This document shows positions 36,156 to 48,600 of a DNA stretch of 64,000 nucleotides, in pieces. Source of the stretch: Nocardia abscessus (GTDB taxonomy: Bacteria > Actinomycetota > Actinomycetes > Mycobacteriales > Mycobacteriaceae). Each line of letters opens with the position of its first letter. The stretch's first letter is position 1. The DNA is taken from positions 868,001-932,000 of the forward strand of contig NZ_JADLQO010000002.1 of NCBI RefSeq assembly GCF_015477775.1, given 5' to 3'. Below the pieces are notes generated by a model. The model was not told the DNA's origin, did not search any database, and saw nothing but the letters and a program-made list of their open reading frames with translations. Both the position numbers and the translations under genes were made by a program.

Positions 36156-37628
36156 TCAGGCGATGGCGCCGCGGGCGGCCTCGTAGGCGGCGCCCACCCG
36201 GTAGAGGCGGTCGTCGGCGAGAGAGGGCGCCATGATCTGGAGCCCGACCGGCATGCCGTCGTCCTTGCTCAGGCCGGAGGGAACCGACATGGCCGGGTGA
36301 CCGGCCAGGTTGGTGGGCAGGGTGCACAGGTCCGACAGGTACATGGCCAGCGGATCGTCCACCTTCTCCCCCAGCTTCCACGGCGTGAACGGACTCGTCG
36401 GCGAGACGAGCACGTCGACCTGCTGGTAGGCGTTGTCGAAGTCGCGGGCGATCAGCGTGCGCACCTTGAGCGCCTGGCCGTAGTAGGCGTCGTAATAGCC
36501 CGCCGACAGCGCGTAGGTGCCGATCATGATGCGCCGCTTGACCTCGGGGCCGAACCCGGCCGCGCGCGTGGCCGCCATGACCTGCTCGGCGCTGTGCTGC
36601 CCGTCGTCGGCGACGCGCAGGCCGTAGCGCATGGCGTCGAACCGCGCGAGGTTGGACGACACCTCCGACGGCATGACCAGGTAGTAGGACGACAGTGCGT
36701 ATTCGAAGTGCGGACACGACACTTCGACCACCTCGGCGCCGAGATCCTTCAGTACCGCCACGGCGGCGTCGAAGGAGGCGAGCACGCCTGGCTGGTAGCT
36801 GTCGGAGTGCAGTTCCTTCACCACACCGACCTTCACCCCGCGCAGATCGCCCTGCGCACCCGCGCGCGCGGCCGCCACCACCGGCGGCACCGGCACGTCA
36901 CGCGAGGTGGAGTCGCGCGGGTCGTATCCGGCGATCACCTCGTGCAGCAGCGCGGTGTCCAGCACCGTCCGGCCGCACGGACCGCCCTGGTCCAGCGACG
37001 ACGCGCAGGCGACCAGCCCGAAGCGCGACACCGTGCCGTAGGTCGGCTTGGTGCCGACGGTCGCGGTGACGGCCGCGGGCTGGCGGATCGACCCGCCCGT
37101 GTCCGTGCCGATGGCCAGCGGCGCCTGGTTGGAGGCCAGCGCGGCCGCGGAACCGCCGCCCGACCCACCCGGGATGCGGGTGGTGTCCCACGGGTTGCGG
37201 GTGGGGCCGTAGGCCGAGTTCTCGGTGGAGGAGCCCATGGCGAACTCGTCCATGTTGGTCTTGCCCAGGATCGGAATGCCCGCCGCGCGCAACCGCGTGG
37301 TGACCGTCGCGTCGTACGGCGACACCCAGCCTTCGAGGATCTTCGACGCGCAGGTGGTCGGCATGTCCGTGGTGGTGAACACGTCCTTGAGCGCCAAGGG
37401 AACTCCGGCCAGCGGCGAGGCGGGCGCCGCTCCCGAGGCGATCGCGGAGTCCACCGCGGCCGCGGCCTCCAGCGCCTGCTCCCCCGCGACGTGCAGGAAG
37501 GCGTGGTACTCGCCGTCGACCGCGGCGATCCGGTCCAGGTGCGCCTGGGTGACCTCGACCGAGGACAGCTCGCGGCCGTGGATCTTGTCGGCGAGCTCGG
37601 CCGCCGACAGCGTGGTCAGGTCGTTCAT
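36156..37628 (-). CDS. gatA: Glu-tRNA(Gln)/Asp-tRNA(Asn) amidotransferase subunit A
   Basis: 490 residues, typical for GatA, an amidase-signature enzyme that supplies ammonia from glutamine. The catalytic Lys is in 'PLALKDVF', and the Ser-rich signature '[17 protein letters not shown]' holds the cis-Ser; '[12 protein letters not shown]' holds the nucleophilic Ser. The ATG overlaps the gatC stop by 4 bp. The complex needs GatB (5824-7335) and GatC. It ends convergent to an SDR gene with a shared hairpin between them. Confidence 0.97.
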   Translation of the reverse strand: MNDLTTLSAAELADKIHGRELSSVEVTQAHLDRIAAVDGEYHAFLHVAGEQALEAAAAVDSAIASGAAPASPLAGVPLALKDVFTTTDMPTTCASKILEGWVSPYDATVTTRLRAAGIPILGKTNMDEFAMGSSTENSAYGPTRNPWDTTRIPGGSGGGSAAALASNQAPLAIGTDTGGSIRQPAAVTATVGTKPTYGTVSRFGLVACASSLDQGGPCGRTVLDTALLHEVIAGYDPRDSTSRDVPVPPVVAAARAGAQGDLRGVKVGVVKELHSDSYQPGVLASFDAAVAVLKDLGAEVVEVSCPHFEYALSSYYLVMPSEVSSNLARFDAMRYGLRVADDGQHSAEQVMAATRAAGFGPEVKRRIMIGTYALSAGYYDAYYGQALKVRTLIARDFDNAYQQVDVLVSPTSPFTPWKLGEKVDDPLAMYLSDLCTLPTNLAGHPAMSVPSGLSKDDGMPVGLQIMAPSLADDRLYRVGAAYEAARGAIA

Positions 37629-37924
37629 TCGGCCTCTCCCAGAATCTGCGGCACCATGAACCGCTGCTCTTCGACCGCGGGCGCGCCGGAGAGCGCTTCG
37701 CGCGGGGTCAGGCCCGGCACCACTTCGTCGGGGCGGGTCACATTCGTCGCCGGATTCGGCGAGGCGGTGGCCGGGACGTCGGCGGCGGCGACCTCGGAGA
37801 TGGTCCGCACGTGGCTCAGGATCGAATCCAGCTGTCCGGCGAACTGATCCAGTTCCGCATCGGACAGCGCGAGCCGGGACAGCCGGGCGAGGTGTGCGAC
37901 CTCGTCGCGGGAGATGGCGGGCAC
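37625..37924 (-). CDS. gatC: Glu-tRNA(Gln)/Asp-tRNA(Asn) amidotransferase subunit C
   Basis: 99 residues from the GTG at 37924, the usual GatC length; an upstream extension to 38086 is not conserved-looking. '[19 protein letters not shown]' and '[19 protein letters not shown]' are the standard helical pieces, with the extended C-terminus '[18 protein letters not shown]' that wraps around GatA. 'aaagggg' upstream is a fair ribosome binding site. It is translationally coupled to gatA. Confidence 0.94.
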   Translation of the reverse strand: MPAISRDEVAHLARLSRLALSDAELDQFAGQLDSILSHVRTISEVAAADVPATASPNPATNVTRPDEVVPGLTPREALSGAPAVEEQRFMVPQILGEAE

Positions 37925-38239
37925 CGCGGGACCCCTTTCGGCTTCGTTATCAACAGTGCTCAACCCACACAGCCTAGCCATTGGCGACCTGGCCACCGCC
38001 CGGCACCCGCGCTTCGTCGGCGCGGCGGCGCAACCGGCGGCCAGCAGGCCCCTGGCAACTCGCCGGGGCGCGCGACACGTCTGCACGAACTAGCCCGACA
38101 CGCCGCTTTGGCGTGAATTCACCGAGTGGCGTGCGTCACTGGACGGACTTCGACTCGATAACCGGGCGTAAGGGGTGTAAGTATTGCGTGACCCGGGTAT
38201 CCGTTCAGAGCCTCGGCCGCTCAAGGAAAGGAAACGCAC
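37925..38239. other. Divergent promoter region, gatC and ACT-domain gene
   Basis: 315 bases with no gene. It must carry promoters for gatCA (leftward) and the ACT protein (rightward); a purine-rich 'aaggaaagg' sits just before 38240. No riboswitch-like structure was recognised. Confidence 0.4.
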
Positions 38240-38890
38240 GTGTCGTATCTGCTCCGCGTGCAACTTCCGGATCGACCGGGAAGTCTCGGTGCGCTCGCGC
38301 TCGCACTCGGCTCCGTCGGCGCGGACATCCTCTCGCTGGACGTGGTCGAGCGCGGCGCGGGCTACGCCGTCGACGATCTGGTCGTCGAGGTACCTTCCGG
38401 CGCACTCCCCGACACCCTCATCACCGCCGCCGAATCGATCGGCGACGTGCACGTGGACTCGATCCGCCCGTATTCCGGCGTGCTCGACACCCACCGCGAA
38501 CTCGAGCTGATCGATCAGGTGGCGAGCGCTCGCGACGACCGGATGCAGGTGCTGGTGGACGGCGTTCCGCGAGTACTGCGGGTCGGCTGGAGCACGATCA
38601 TCGACATCGGGCCGCAGGGGGCCTACCGCGTGGTCGGCAGCCCGAGTGCGCCACAGACACAGGCGGGTTCGGCGCCGTGGATGCCGCTGGAGAAGCCCAC
38701 CGTGCTCGATCCCGAGGCCGACTGGGTGCCGGAGATCTGGCGCGACATGGACACCAAGCTGGCCGCCGCTCCGCTCGGCAACACCGGCAAGGTGCTGCTG
38801 CTCGGCAGGCCGGGCGGCCCCGACTTCCGGCCCTCCGAGGTGGCCCGGCTCGGTTACCTCGCGGGCATCGTCGCCACCGTCCTCGGCTGA
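38240..38890 (+). CDS. ACT-domain amino-acid-binding protein (Rv3013-like)
   Basis: 216 residues. An ACT fold at about 3-75 is shown by 'YLLRVQLPDRPGSLGALALA' and 'VGADILSLDVVE'. ACT domains bind amino acids and are usually regulatory. A second, unassigned domain follows (about 90-216: 'VLVDGVPRVLRVGWSTIIDI', 'LGRPGGPDFRPSEVARLGYL'). The gene is divergent from gatCA, as Rv3013 is in M. tuberculosis (from memory), suggesting a link with amidotransferase supply, but the function is unknown. Confidence 0.85.
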   Translation: MSYLLRVQLPDRPGSLGALALALGSVGADILSLDVVERGAGYAVDDLVVEVPSGALPDTLITAAESIGDVHVDSIRPYSGVLDTHRELELIDQVASARDDRMQVLVDGVPRVLRVGWSTIIDIGPQGAYRVVGSPSAPQTQAGSAPWMPLEKPTVLDPEADWVPEIWRDMDTKLAAAPLGNTGKVLLLGRPGGPDFRPSEVARLGYLAGIVATVLG

Positions 38891-39080
38891 TTCCGCACCG
38901 GCGCAAGGGGTTTCGGATACCACCCGCCGAGCATGCGGGCGTTGCACAGGTATCCCCGCCTGCGGGCGTCGCGCGGGCCGTGCCGATGAAAGCGGCGTCC
39001 GATCGCCCTCGCAGGCAGACGCCTCCGCAGGTAACGCCGAGCGACTGTCGCAGTCGCGTGCCGGGGAGCCCGACGAACCG

Positions 39081-39629
39081 TCAGGCCGACTCGCCGGAAG
39101 GGTCGAGCGGTAGCCGGAGAACGTGCAGCAGGTCCCCCGCGCTGGTCCGCCAGTCCCGGCTCGGCACGGGACGGAAGCCGAAGCGGTCGTACATCCGGCG
39201 GGCGTCGACCATGGCGGGCATGGTGGTGAGGGCCACCGCGGCGCGACCCTCCGCGCGGGCCAGGTCGATCACGGTGCGCACCAGTGCCGTTCCCGCGCCG
39301 AGCCCGCGCGCGGCCTTCGTGACGGCGAGCATGCGGAACTCCAGCTCACCCGGAAGCGCGATCTCCGCGTAGGGGGTACCGGCCGGCGCGACGGTGAGCG
39401 AGCCGACGATCCGGTCGGCGTGCGTGGCGACCAGAATCCGGGCCGACGCGGCGCGGCGGGCGGTGTCGGCCAGCTCGCCCGCGTACCAGCTGCCCTCCTC
39501 CACATAGCCCTCGCCGACGTAGACCTGCACGGTCAGCTCGCCGACCGCGTCGTACTCGTCCGGCCGCGCCGACCGGACGACGACACCCGACTCCCGCACA
39601 TCCATACCCGGCATGATGCCATCGGCCAT
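39081..39629 (-). CDS. GNAT family N-acetyltransferase
   Basis: 182 residues; ATGs at 39614 or 39605 are alternative starts. The GNAT fold is visible from 'VVVRSARPDEYDAVGELTVQ' to 'YDRFGFRPVPSRDW'. The acetyl-CoA pyrophosphate loop is 'LAVTKAARGLGAGTALVRTV' (motif A, R/QxxGxG/A). The substrate, an amine or protein, cannot be inferred. The gene stands alone between the ACT protein and a small membrane protein. Confidence 0.88.
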   Translation of the reverse strand: MADGIMPGMDVRESGVVVRSARPDEYDAVGELTVQVYVGEGYVEEGSWYAGELADTARRAASARILVATHADRIVGSLTVAPAGTPYAEIALPGELEFRMLAVTKAARGLGAGTALVRTVIDLARAEGRAAVALTTMPAMVDARRMYDRFGFRPVPSRDWRTSAGDLLHVLRLPLDPSGESA

Positions 39630-39862
39630 AACGTGAGCTACGGCACGGCCGGCCCGCCTACCGGGTCCGGCGCACCACCGCCGTCTCGCGTCGGCGCGCT
39701 GCTCGCGGGCGGTTTACGCCGTCGTGACGCGCTGCCGGCGATCGACGGACGCCGACGCAGCAGCCTGGCAGCGGACGCCACCACCGAGCGGTAAGAGCAC
39801 CGACCTCCGCAACCGGGAGCCGGTCCCCGAGGACGACGCCGGGAGCATCGGGCGGCGACGCC

Positions 39863-40186
39863 TCAGACGGCCCGGGCGATCTGCCAGCGGTCGGGCTTGC
39901 CCGCCGGGTAGACGACGGTGAGCAGATCACCGGTCTCCGGCCAGGAACTCGTATCCCAGACGAAACGGCCGTACACGACCTTGCCGGAGACCGAAGGACC
40001 GGTCAGGTTCCCGGTGATGGTCACGTATTGCTCGCCGGGAGCATCGGGACGCGGGCTCACACCGGTGATGTACAGCGTCCCCTCCTCCGGGTTCGCCGGC
40101 CGATAACCCCGCTTGCCGCGGATCACGAACACGATCAGCGATACGAGCACCGCGGTCAGGATTACCAGCGAGGCGAACTCCAGCAT
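39863..40186 (-). CDS. Small single-pass membrane protein of unknown function
   Basis: 107 residues. One N-terminal TM segment ('FASLVILTAVLVSLIVFVIR') is followed by a basic 'RGKRGYRP' stop-transfer patch and a beta-rich soluble domain ('GTLYITGVSPRPD', 'YVTITGNLTGPSVSGKVVYG'). No family is recognised. It lies just upstream of nothing obvious on its strand and 21 bp from the AAA ATPase stop. Confidence 0.75.
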   Translation of the reverse strand: MLEFASLVILTAVLVSLIVFVIRGKRGYRPANPEEGTLYITGVSPRPDAPGEQYVTITGNLTGPSVSGKVVYGRFVWDTSSWPETGDLLTVVYPAGKPDRWQIARAV

Positions 40187-40207
40187 GGTCTCAATGCTAG
40201 GTGCGCG

Positions 40208-41452
40208 TCACACCGGCGCGAGCTCGCTGGTGCCGTGAACGGTGCGCCGGACGTGCCAGACCGACGTGCGGGTGCGTTGCGAACGCCCGTTGCCCCGATC
40301 GATCAGCAGGCGGTTGTCGGTGGTGAAGATCAACTGGGCGCCACGGGCATTCGTCTCCGGATTCTGGAACAGCTGGATCAAGCGGTCGGTCTCCTCGGCG
40401 GGCAGGCACGCGCCGATGTCGTCGACGGCGAGGACGCGGCCCGCGTCCAGTGCGTCGAGCATGACGGGCAGCACCCGCAGCAACGACAGCGTCGCGGAGG
40501 ATTCGTCGCCGATCTCGAACGGGGTGTCGATGCCGTCGTGCACCAGGTTCAGTCCCACGCCGCGCCGGGCCACCATCCGCGCGTACAGGGCGTCGCGCGC
40601 CGCCTTCAGGTTGGTCAGCTCTCGCTCGAGCAGCGTGCCGGTGAGGCCGTTGTCGCGCAGCAACTGGTCGGCATAGGCGGGCGAGCCGGCGCACAGGTCG
40701 ATCTGTTTGCCGAGGCCGGCGATGTCGGCGTCCAGTTCGCGCAGGTAGTCGGCGTACAGCGGGTCGTGCTCGGCGACGAGCAGGTCGGTGATACCCAGCT
40801 CGGCCGTGCGCAACAGCATCAGCAGCCGCGCCGCGTTCTCCGGCGACCGGGAGATGTGGCTGCCCAGCCGGTGGGCGATGGCGTCGGGTTCGGCCGGACC
40901 GCGCTGCACCTCGAGCATGGACTCGAACCATCGGTACGCGGGCACGAGCGCGTCGGAGTACATCTGGCCCGCGAGGCTGAGCAGCAGGGCGTTCGGACGG
41001 ACCAGCGGAGCCAGCGCGGTGATCCCGTACCGCGACGCCTCGAACATCGGGCCGATCTTGATCTGTTCGCCGCTGCGCTCGAACACGATCCGCTTGCGCG
41101 AGCGCGGATGGGTGTGCAGCCATTCCGCGGTCACGTCGGCGTTGTCCAGCCGGAACCCGTAGGTGTACGGCACGCCCTCGGCGACGAACGCCGCCACGAA
41201 TTCCGAAGGCCGGTTCACGAATCCGAGATGCGGCGCGCGCGCCGGGCCCGCGTACGGGTCCCACCCGGTCACCGAGTGCAGCACCGCGTCCCGCATCTGC
41301 CAGAGCGCATCGATCAGGTTCGTCTTGCCCGCCGCGGCGCCGCCGTGCACGGCGGTCACCGGCACGGCCACCGGCCCGCTTCCCTTGGTGAGCCGCAATT
41401 CCTGCTCGTCGGCCAGCGATCTGTGATTGGTCACCTGAAAACTGCGCAGCAT
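40208..41452 (-). CDS. AAA_15/AAA_21-type ATPase, standalone
   Basis: 414 residues from the ATG at 41452 ('MLRSFQVTNHRSLADEQELR'), the usual start of this RecF/SMC-like group. Walker A is GGAAAGKT (37-44), an ABC-like signature 'DESSATLSLLRVLPVML' is near 318-334 and Walker B 'VLAVDDIGACL' is at 340-350, with Asp-Asp instead of Asp-Glu. A helical insert separates the halves. Relatives (COG1106 type) occur in phage-defence and toxin contexts, often paired with RloB; no partner is adjacent here, so the role is open. Confidence 0.88.
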   Translation of the reverse strand: MLRSFQVTNHRSLADEQELRLTKGSGPVAVPVTAVHGGAAAGKTNLIDALWQMRDAVLHSVTGWDPYAGPARAPHLGFVNRPSEFVAAFVAEGVPYTYGFRLDNADVTAEWLHTHPRSRKRIVFERSGEQIKIGPMFEASRYGITALAPLVRPNALLLSLAGQMYSDALVPAYRWFESMLEVQRGPAEPDAIAHRLGSHISRSPENAARLLMLLRTAELGITDLLVAEHDPLYADYLRELDADIAGLGKQIDLCAGSPAYADQLLRDNGLTGTLLERELTNLKAARDALYARMVARRGVGLNLVHDGIDTPFEIGDESSATLSLLRVLPVMLDALDAGRVLAVDDIGACLPAEETDRLIQLFQNPETNARGAQLIFTTDNRLLIDRGNGRSQRTRTSVWHVRRTVHGTSELAPV

Positions 41453-41726
41453 GCCGTCATACTTCCGTCTGCGCGACAGGCGGGCGACACCAGCCCGGTG
41501 ACGTCCGCGATCCGCGCCCAACGCCGCATGCAACGGCGACCACGCGCGGGCGCGTTCGGCCATCGCGTCGAACTCGTCGAGGGGGAGGTGCGGCCGGTGG
41601 TGATCGGGTCGTGGCACGGCCGAGCGCGGTCACCGGGACAGCGGGTGTGATAGCGGGTTAGCATGCCTGCACGTTGCGGCTTGCCGCGGCGTACTGCCGA
41701 AGTTGTTCGATGGGATGAGGGTAACG

Positions 41727-42086
41727 ATGGAACCGACGGTTCGTCGTCTTGTGGTTCGAAGCTCCGTCGTCGCCGCGCTCGCGCTGGGCTCGCTGGTCGT
41801 GGCGCCGGAGGCGGTGGCGGACGCGCCGTGTCCGGCGGGCGCCGCACGGGTGTTCCTGTCCGACAGCACGAACACCTGCCAAGGTGGCGGCACGGTCAGC
41901 TACGACCCGCCCGGCGTGGTGTCGAAGGTGTGCTCGACGCCGACCGCCGACGTGTCCGCCGAGGCGACGTTCAAGAACCGCCGGGGCAAGCTGATCACCC
42001 AGAAGCTCGACCTGAGCAGCGGCCGCTGCGGACGATTCGACATCGCGGGCCAGCTGGGCGCCACGGTGACGGTCACGGCCAACTGA
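41727..42086 (+). CDS. Small secreted protein of unknown function
   Basis: 119 residues from the ATG at 41727 ('gaggg' lies 5 bases upstream; an ATG at 41715 is alternative). The Sec signal peptide 'LVVRSSVVAALALGSLVV' is followed by a likely cleavage after 'AVADA'. The mature part has four Cys ('APCPAG', 'NTCQGG', 'KVCSTP', 'GRCGRF'), likely two disulfides, and ends in beta-rich 'GQLGATVTVTAN'. No family is recognised. Its last 14 bases overlap the convergent QueA-like gene. Confidence 0.78.
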   Translation: MEPTVRRLVVRSSVVAALALGSLVVAPEAVADAPCPAGAARVFLSDSTNTCQGGGTVSYDPPGVVSKVCSTPTADVSAEATFKNRRGKLITQKLDLSSGRCGRFDIAGQLGATVTVTAN

Positions 42087-43122
42087 GTCTGCCGCCCGCG
42101 CCGAACAACAGAGCGCTGTCGCCGAACTCGTGCCACAGATAGCCGGTGTCCACGGCTGCGGCATAGGCGGCCGCGACGGTTTCCTCCCCTGCCACCGCCA
42201 CCAAAAGATCCAGGTGTGACGCGCCCGGGGCGTGCCAGCCTGTGATCAGACCGTCCACCACCCGGGCCGGGCGTCGCGCTCCGAGTACCAGGTCGGTCCA
42301 CCCACCCGACGCGTGGACCAGACCCGACGGGTCCGCGGCGGTCTCCAGCGCCCGCGTCACCGTGGTACCGACCGCCACGACGCGTCCACCGGCGGCCTTC
42401 GTGGCGTTCACCAGCCGCGCCGTCGAGTCGGGCACGACGAACCGCTCCGGGCTCGGCGGCTCCCCGGCCTCCGGCGAGGAGACGCCGGTGTGCAGGGTGA
42501 TCGGCGTGAGCGCGACACCGGCGGCGATCAGATCCAGCACCAGACGCTCGGTGAAGGGGCGTGCCGCACTGGGCATTTCCGCGCTGCCCGGTAACCGGCC
42601 GAAGACCGTCGAATAGTAGGAGGCCGACCATCGCTGCGACACATAGGAATACGTGATCGGGCGGCCGTGCGCGGCCAGCAGCCGAGGCACGTCGGTGGTG
42701 ATGTCCGCGCTCCAGAGGCGTTGCCCGCCGGGCAGCCAGGGCGTGCGCAGGGTCGCCTCGGCACCCGGCAATCGCAGCACGGTACCGGACGAGAGCCGCT
42801 CGGCCGGATGAGGAGTGCGCTGAGTCGTCCGGACCTCCACGACCCAGCGGCCGTCGTCCGACCAGGTGGAGAAGTGCAGCACCACCGGCTCGCCGTTCAG
42901 CGTGGCGTCGACGGCCGACGACATGGTCGCCGAGTTGTTCACTACGACGAGATCGCCGGGGCGCAGCCGGTCCGGCAATTCACGGAACACGGAGTGGGTC
43001 AGTTCCGTGTCGGCGACGAGCAGGCGTACGTCGTCGCGCGCGATCCCCCGCGCCTCCGGCGGGGCGGCCGCATTGCGTTCCGGGGACAGGTCGAAGGACG
43101 GCAGGGCGGTGCGCACCGTCAT
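42073..43122 (-). CDS. QueA-like S-adenosylmethionine:tRNA ribosyltransferase-isomerase family protein
   Basis: 349 residues. Family features: 'PGDLVVVNNSATMSSAVDAT' at the N-terminal half, 'YSYVSQRWSASYYSTVFGRL', 'SAARPFTERLVLDLI', 'TLHTGVSSPEAGE' and the closing 'WHEFGDSALLF'. QueA transfers ribose from SAM to 7-aminomethyl-7-deazaguanine in tRNA during queuosine synthesis. No other queuosine gene is seen in the window, and the sequence diverges from classical QueA, so a different role is possible. Its ATG overlaps the SDR stop by 4 bp. Confidence 0.85.
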   Translation of the reverse strand: MTVRTALPSFDLSPERNAAAPPEARGIARDDVRLLVADTELTHSVFRELPDRLRPGDLVVVNNSATMSSAVDATLNGEPVVLHFSTWSDDGRWVVEVRTTQRTPHPAERLSSGTVLRLPGAEATLRTPWLPGGQRLWSADITTDVPRLLAAHGRPITYSYVSQRWSASYYSTVFGRLPGSAEMPSAARPFTERLVLDLIAAGVALTPITLHTGVSSPEAGEPPSPERFVVPDSTARLVNATKAAGGRVVAVGTTVTRALETAADPSGLVHASGGWTDLVLGARRPARVVDGLITGWHAPGASHLDLLVAVAGEETVAAAYAAAVDTGYLWHEFGDSALLFGAGGRLSWP

Positions 43123-43814
43123 GACGCGCGTCCGGCCACGAAATCCGCTGCGGCATACCGCCCGTTCCCGGGTTTCTCCGCGAGCAGCCGCAGCAGCGCG
43201 GGGACCACCGTCCCCGGCTCGGGCCGATCGGAGATGTCGACGCCGGGAAACGCCGCCTGATGCATCTCGGTGCGCATGTCACCGGGATCGAACGCGTAGA
43301 TCGACAGGTCCGGATGCTCCGCGCCGAGGATCGCGGTGAGCTGGTCGAGCGCCGCCTTCGACGAGCCGTAGCCACCCCATGCGGGATACGGCTGCGCCGC
43401 GGCGTCGGAGCTGATGTTCACCACCGCGCCGCCTGGGCGCATCAGCGGCAGCGTGAATCGCAGAATCGCCAGTGGCGCCAGCACATTCGTGCGAAGCACC
43501 CGCTCGAACTCGTCGAGCGGATAGTCCGCGAGACGTGGCAGCGGACTCGGCCCGAGACGGCTGGCATTGTTCACCACCAGGGCGAGTTCCCCCGCACCCC
43601 GCGCGGCATCCGCCAGCCGCGCACGATCCGCGGGATCGGTGACGTCGCCGGGGATCGCGCGGAACTCAGGGCCGAGTTCGGCGGCCACCCGCCTCAACCG
43701 GTCGGCATGGCGCGCGGTCCCCAGCACCCGCCACCCCTGTCCGATCAGCGCTCGCGCGAGGGCGGAGCCGAATCCGGCTGACGCGCCGGTGATCAGTGCA
43801 GTAGGACGAGCCAT
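43119..43814 (-). CDS. Short-chain dehydrogenase coupled to QueA-like gene
   Basis: 231 residues from the ATG at 43814, which follows an excellent 'aggaggtcgtc'. Classical SDR: TGASAGFG near residues 8-15, 'NNAS' in place of NNAG, Ser in 'NISSDAAAQ', and Tyr-xxx-Lys in 'YGSSKAALDQL'. Its stop overlaps the QueA-like start (43119-43122), so both are co-translated. The promoter region holds two dyads at 43824-43871. The substrate is unknown. Confidence 0.9.
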   Translation of the reverse strand: MARPTALITGASAGFGSALARALIGQGWRVLGTARHADRLRRVAAELGPEFRAIPGDVTDPADRARLADAARGAGELALVVNNASRLGPSPLPRLADYPLDEFERVLRTNVLAPLAILRFTLPLMRPGGAVVNISSDAAAQPYPAWGGYGSSKAALDQLTAILGAEHPDLSIYAFDPGDMRTEMHQAAFPGVDISDRPEPGTVVPALLRLLAEKPGNGRYAAADFVAGRAS

Positions 43815-43823
43815 GACGACCTC

Positions 43824-43871
43824 CTGGTAGTGGCCTACCAGTCGATCCTCATACCTCAACGTATCTTCAGG
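43824..43871 (-). promoter_or_regulatory. Promoter and two dyads upstream of the SDR-QueA-like operon
   Basis: On the minus strand TTGACC (43870-43875) and TATGAG (43848-43853) are separated by 16 bases. The spacer contains a SoxR/MerR-like dyad (cctcaacgtatcttcagg, 43854-43871; 14 of 18 positions match the SoxR box as I recall it). A perfect palindrome, ctggtag-tggc-ctaccag (43824-43841), covers the probable transcription start. Confidence 0.45.
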
Positions 43872-43882
43872 TCAAGCGCCGG

Positions 43883-47376
<3,494 letters not shown>

Positions 47377-47484
47377 GCGATCCCGCCGCCCTCGGCGGCT
47401 GGACCGGTCTTTCGGTGCCTCCACAGCGCACAGGCCGTGAGGGACAAGAGCGCCGGAAGCCGCGGCCGCGCCGGCCGGTCCGGA

Positions 47485-48600
47485 TCACCGGCTCGCGTCG
47501 GCCCTCGCTTCACTCGCGCCGGACTCGCGCGCGGTGCCGGAGATGGTCCCGCTGCCGATCACCTCATCGCCCTCGGGATCGGGACGGTAGAGCACCACTG
47601 CCTGGCCCCGCGCGACGCCGGTCAACGGCTCGCGCAGCCGCGCGACCAGACCGTCGCCCACCGCCTCGGCGACCGCGGGCGCGGTGCCGCCGTGCGCGCG
47701 CACCTGCACCACGCACTCGATCGGGCCCGCGGGCGCGGAACCGGAGGTCCAGATCGCGCGCTCCGCCTCGACCGTCCAGACCTGGAGGTCCTCGGCCGAA
47801 CCGACGCGGACCGTGCCGGAGTCGGGATCGATGCCGGTGACGTACCGCGGCTTGCCGTCGGCGGCCGGGCCCGGCAACCTGAGCCCCTTGCGCTGGCCGA
47901 TGGTGAAACCGTGCACGCCCTCGTGCCGCGCGAGCACCTGACCGTCGGAGTCGACGACCGCACCGGGCCGGACGCCGATCTTCGCGCCGAGGAAGGCCCT
48001 GGTGTCGCCGGAGGGGATGAAACAGATGTCGTGGCTGTCCGGCTTGTTCGCGACGGCGAGGCCGCGCTCGGCGGCCTCGGCGCGGATCTGCGGCTTGGGG
48101 GTGTCACCCACCGGGAACATCGCGCGCTCGAGCTGCTGCGCGGTCAGCACCGCCAGCACGTAGGACTGGTCCTTGTCGGCGTCGACGGCACGGCGCAGCA
48201 CGCCGTCCGCCAGCCGCGCGTAGTGGCCGGTGACCACCGCGTCGAAGCCGAGCGCCACCGCGCGGTCGGCCAGCGCGGAGAACTTGATCTTCTCGTTGCA
48301 GCGCAGGCACGGATTCGGCGTCTCGCCCGCCGCGTAGGCCGCGACGAAATCATCGATGACGTCTTCCTTGAAGCGGTCGGCGAAATCCCACACGTAGAAC
48401 GGGATGCCGAGCACGTCGGCGGCGCGCCGGGCGTCCCCGGCGTCCTCCTTCGAGCAGCAGCCGCGCGATCCGGTGCGCAGCGTGCCCGGTGTCGCGGACA
48501 GCGCCAGATGCACGCCGACCACCTCGTGACCGGCGTCGACGGCACGCGCCGCCGCCACGGCCGAATCCACACCACCGCTCATCGCGGCGAGTACCCGCAT
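47485..48600 (-). CDS. mnmA: tRNA-specific 2-thiouridylase
   Basis: 371 residues from the ATG at 48600. It carries out 2-thiolation of U34 in Lys, Glu and Gln tRNAs. The PP-loop is '[20 protein letters not shown]' near residues 5-24, the first catalytic Cys lies in '[15 protein letters not shown]' (about 100) and the second in '[15 protein letters not shown]' (about 200). The desulfurase gene stops at the A of this ATG (TGATG), so the sulfur donor and the thiolase are co-translated. A longer upstream frame is not conserved. Confidence 0.96.
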   Translation of the reverse strand: MRVLAAMSGGVDSAVAAARAVDAGHEVVGVHLALSATPGTLRTGSRGCCSKEDAGDARRAADVLGIPFYVWDFADRFKEDVIDDFVAAYAAGETPNPCLRCNEKIKFSALADRAVALGFDAVVTGHYARLADGVLRRAVDADKDQSYVLAVLTAQQLERAMFPVGDTPKPQIRAEAAERGLAVANKPDSHDICFIPSGDTRAFLGAKIGVRPGAVVDSDGQVLARHEGVHGFTIGQRKGLRLPGPAADGKPRYVTGIDPDSGTVRVGSAEDLQVWTVEAERAIWTSGSAPAGPIECVVQVRAHGGTAPAVAEAVGDGLVARLREPLTGVARGQAVVLYRPDPEGDEVIGSGTISGTARESGASEARADASR

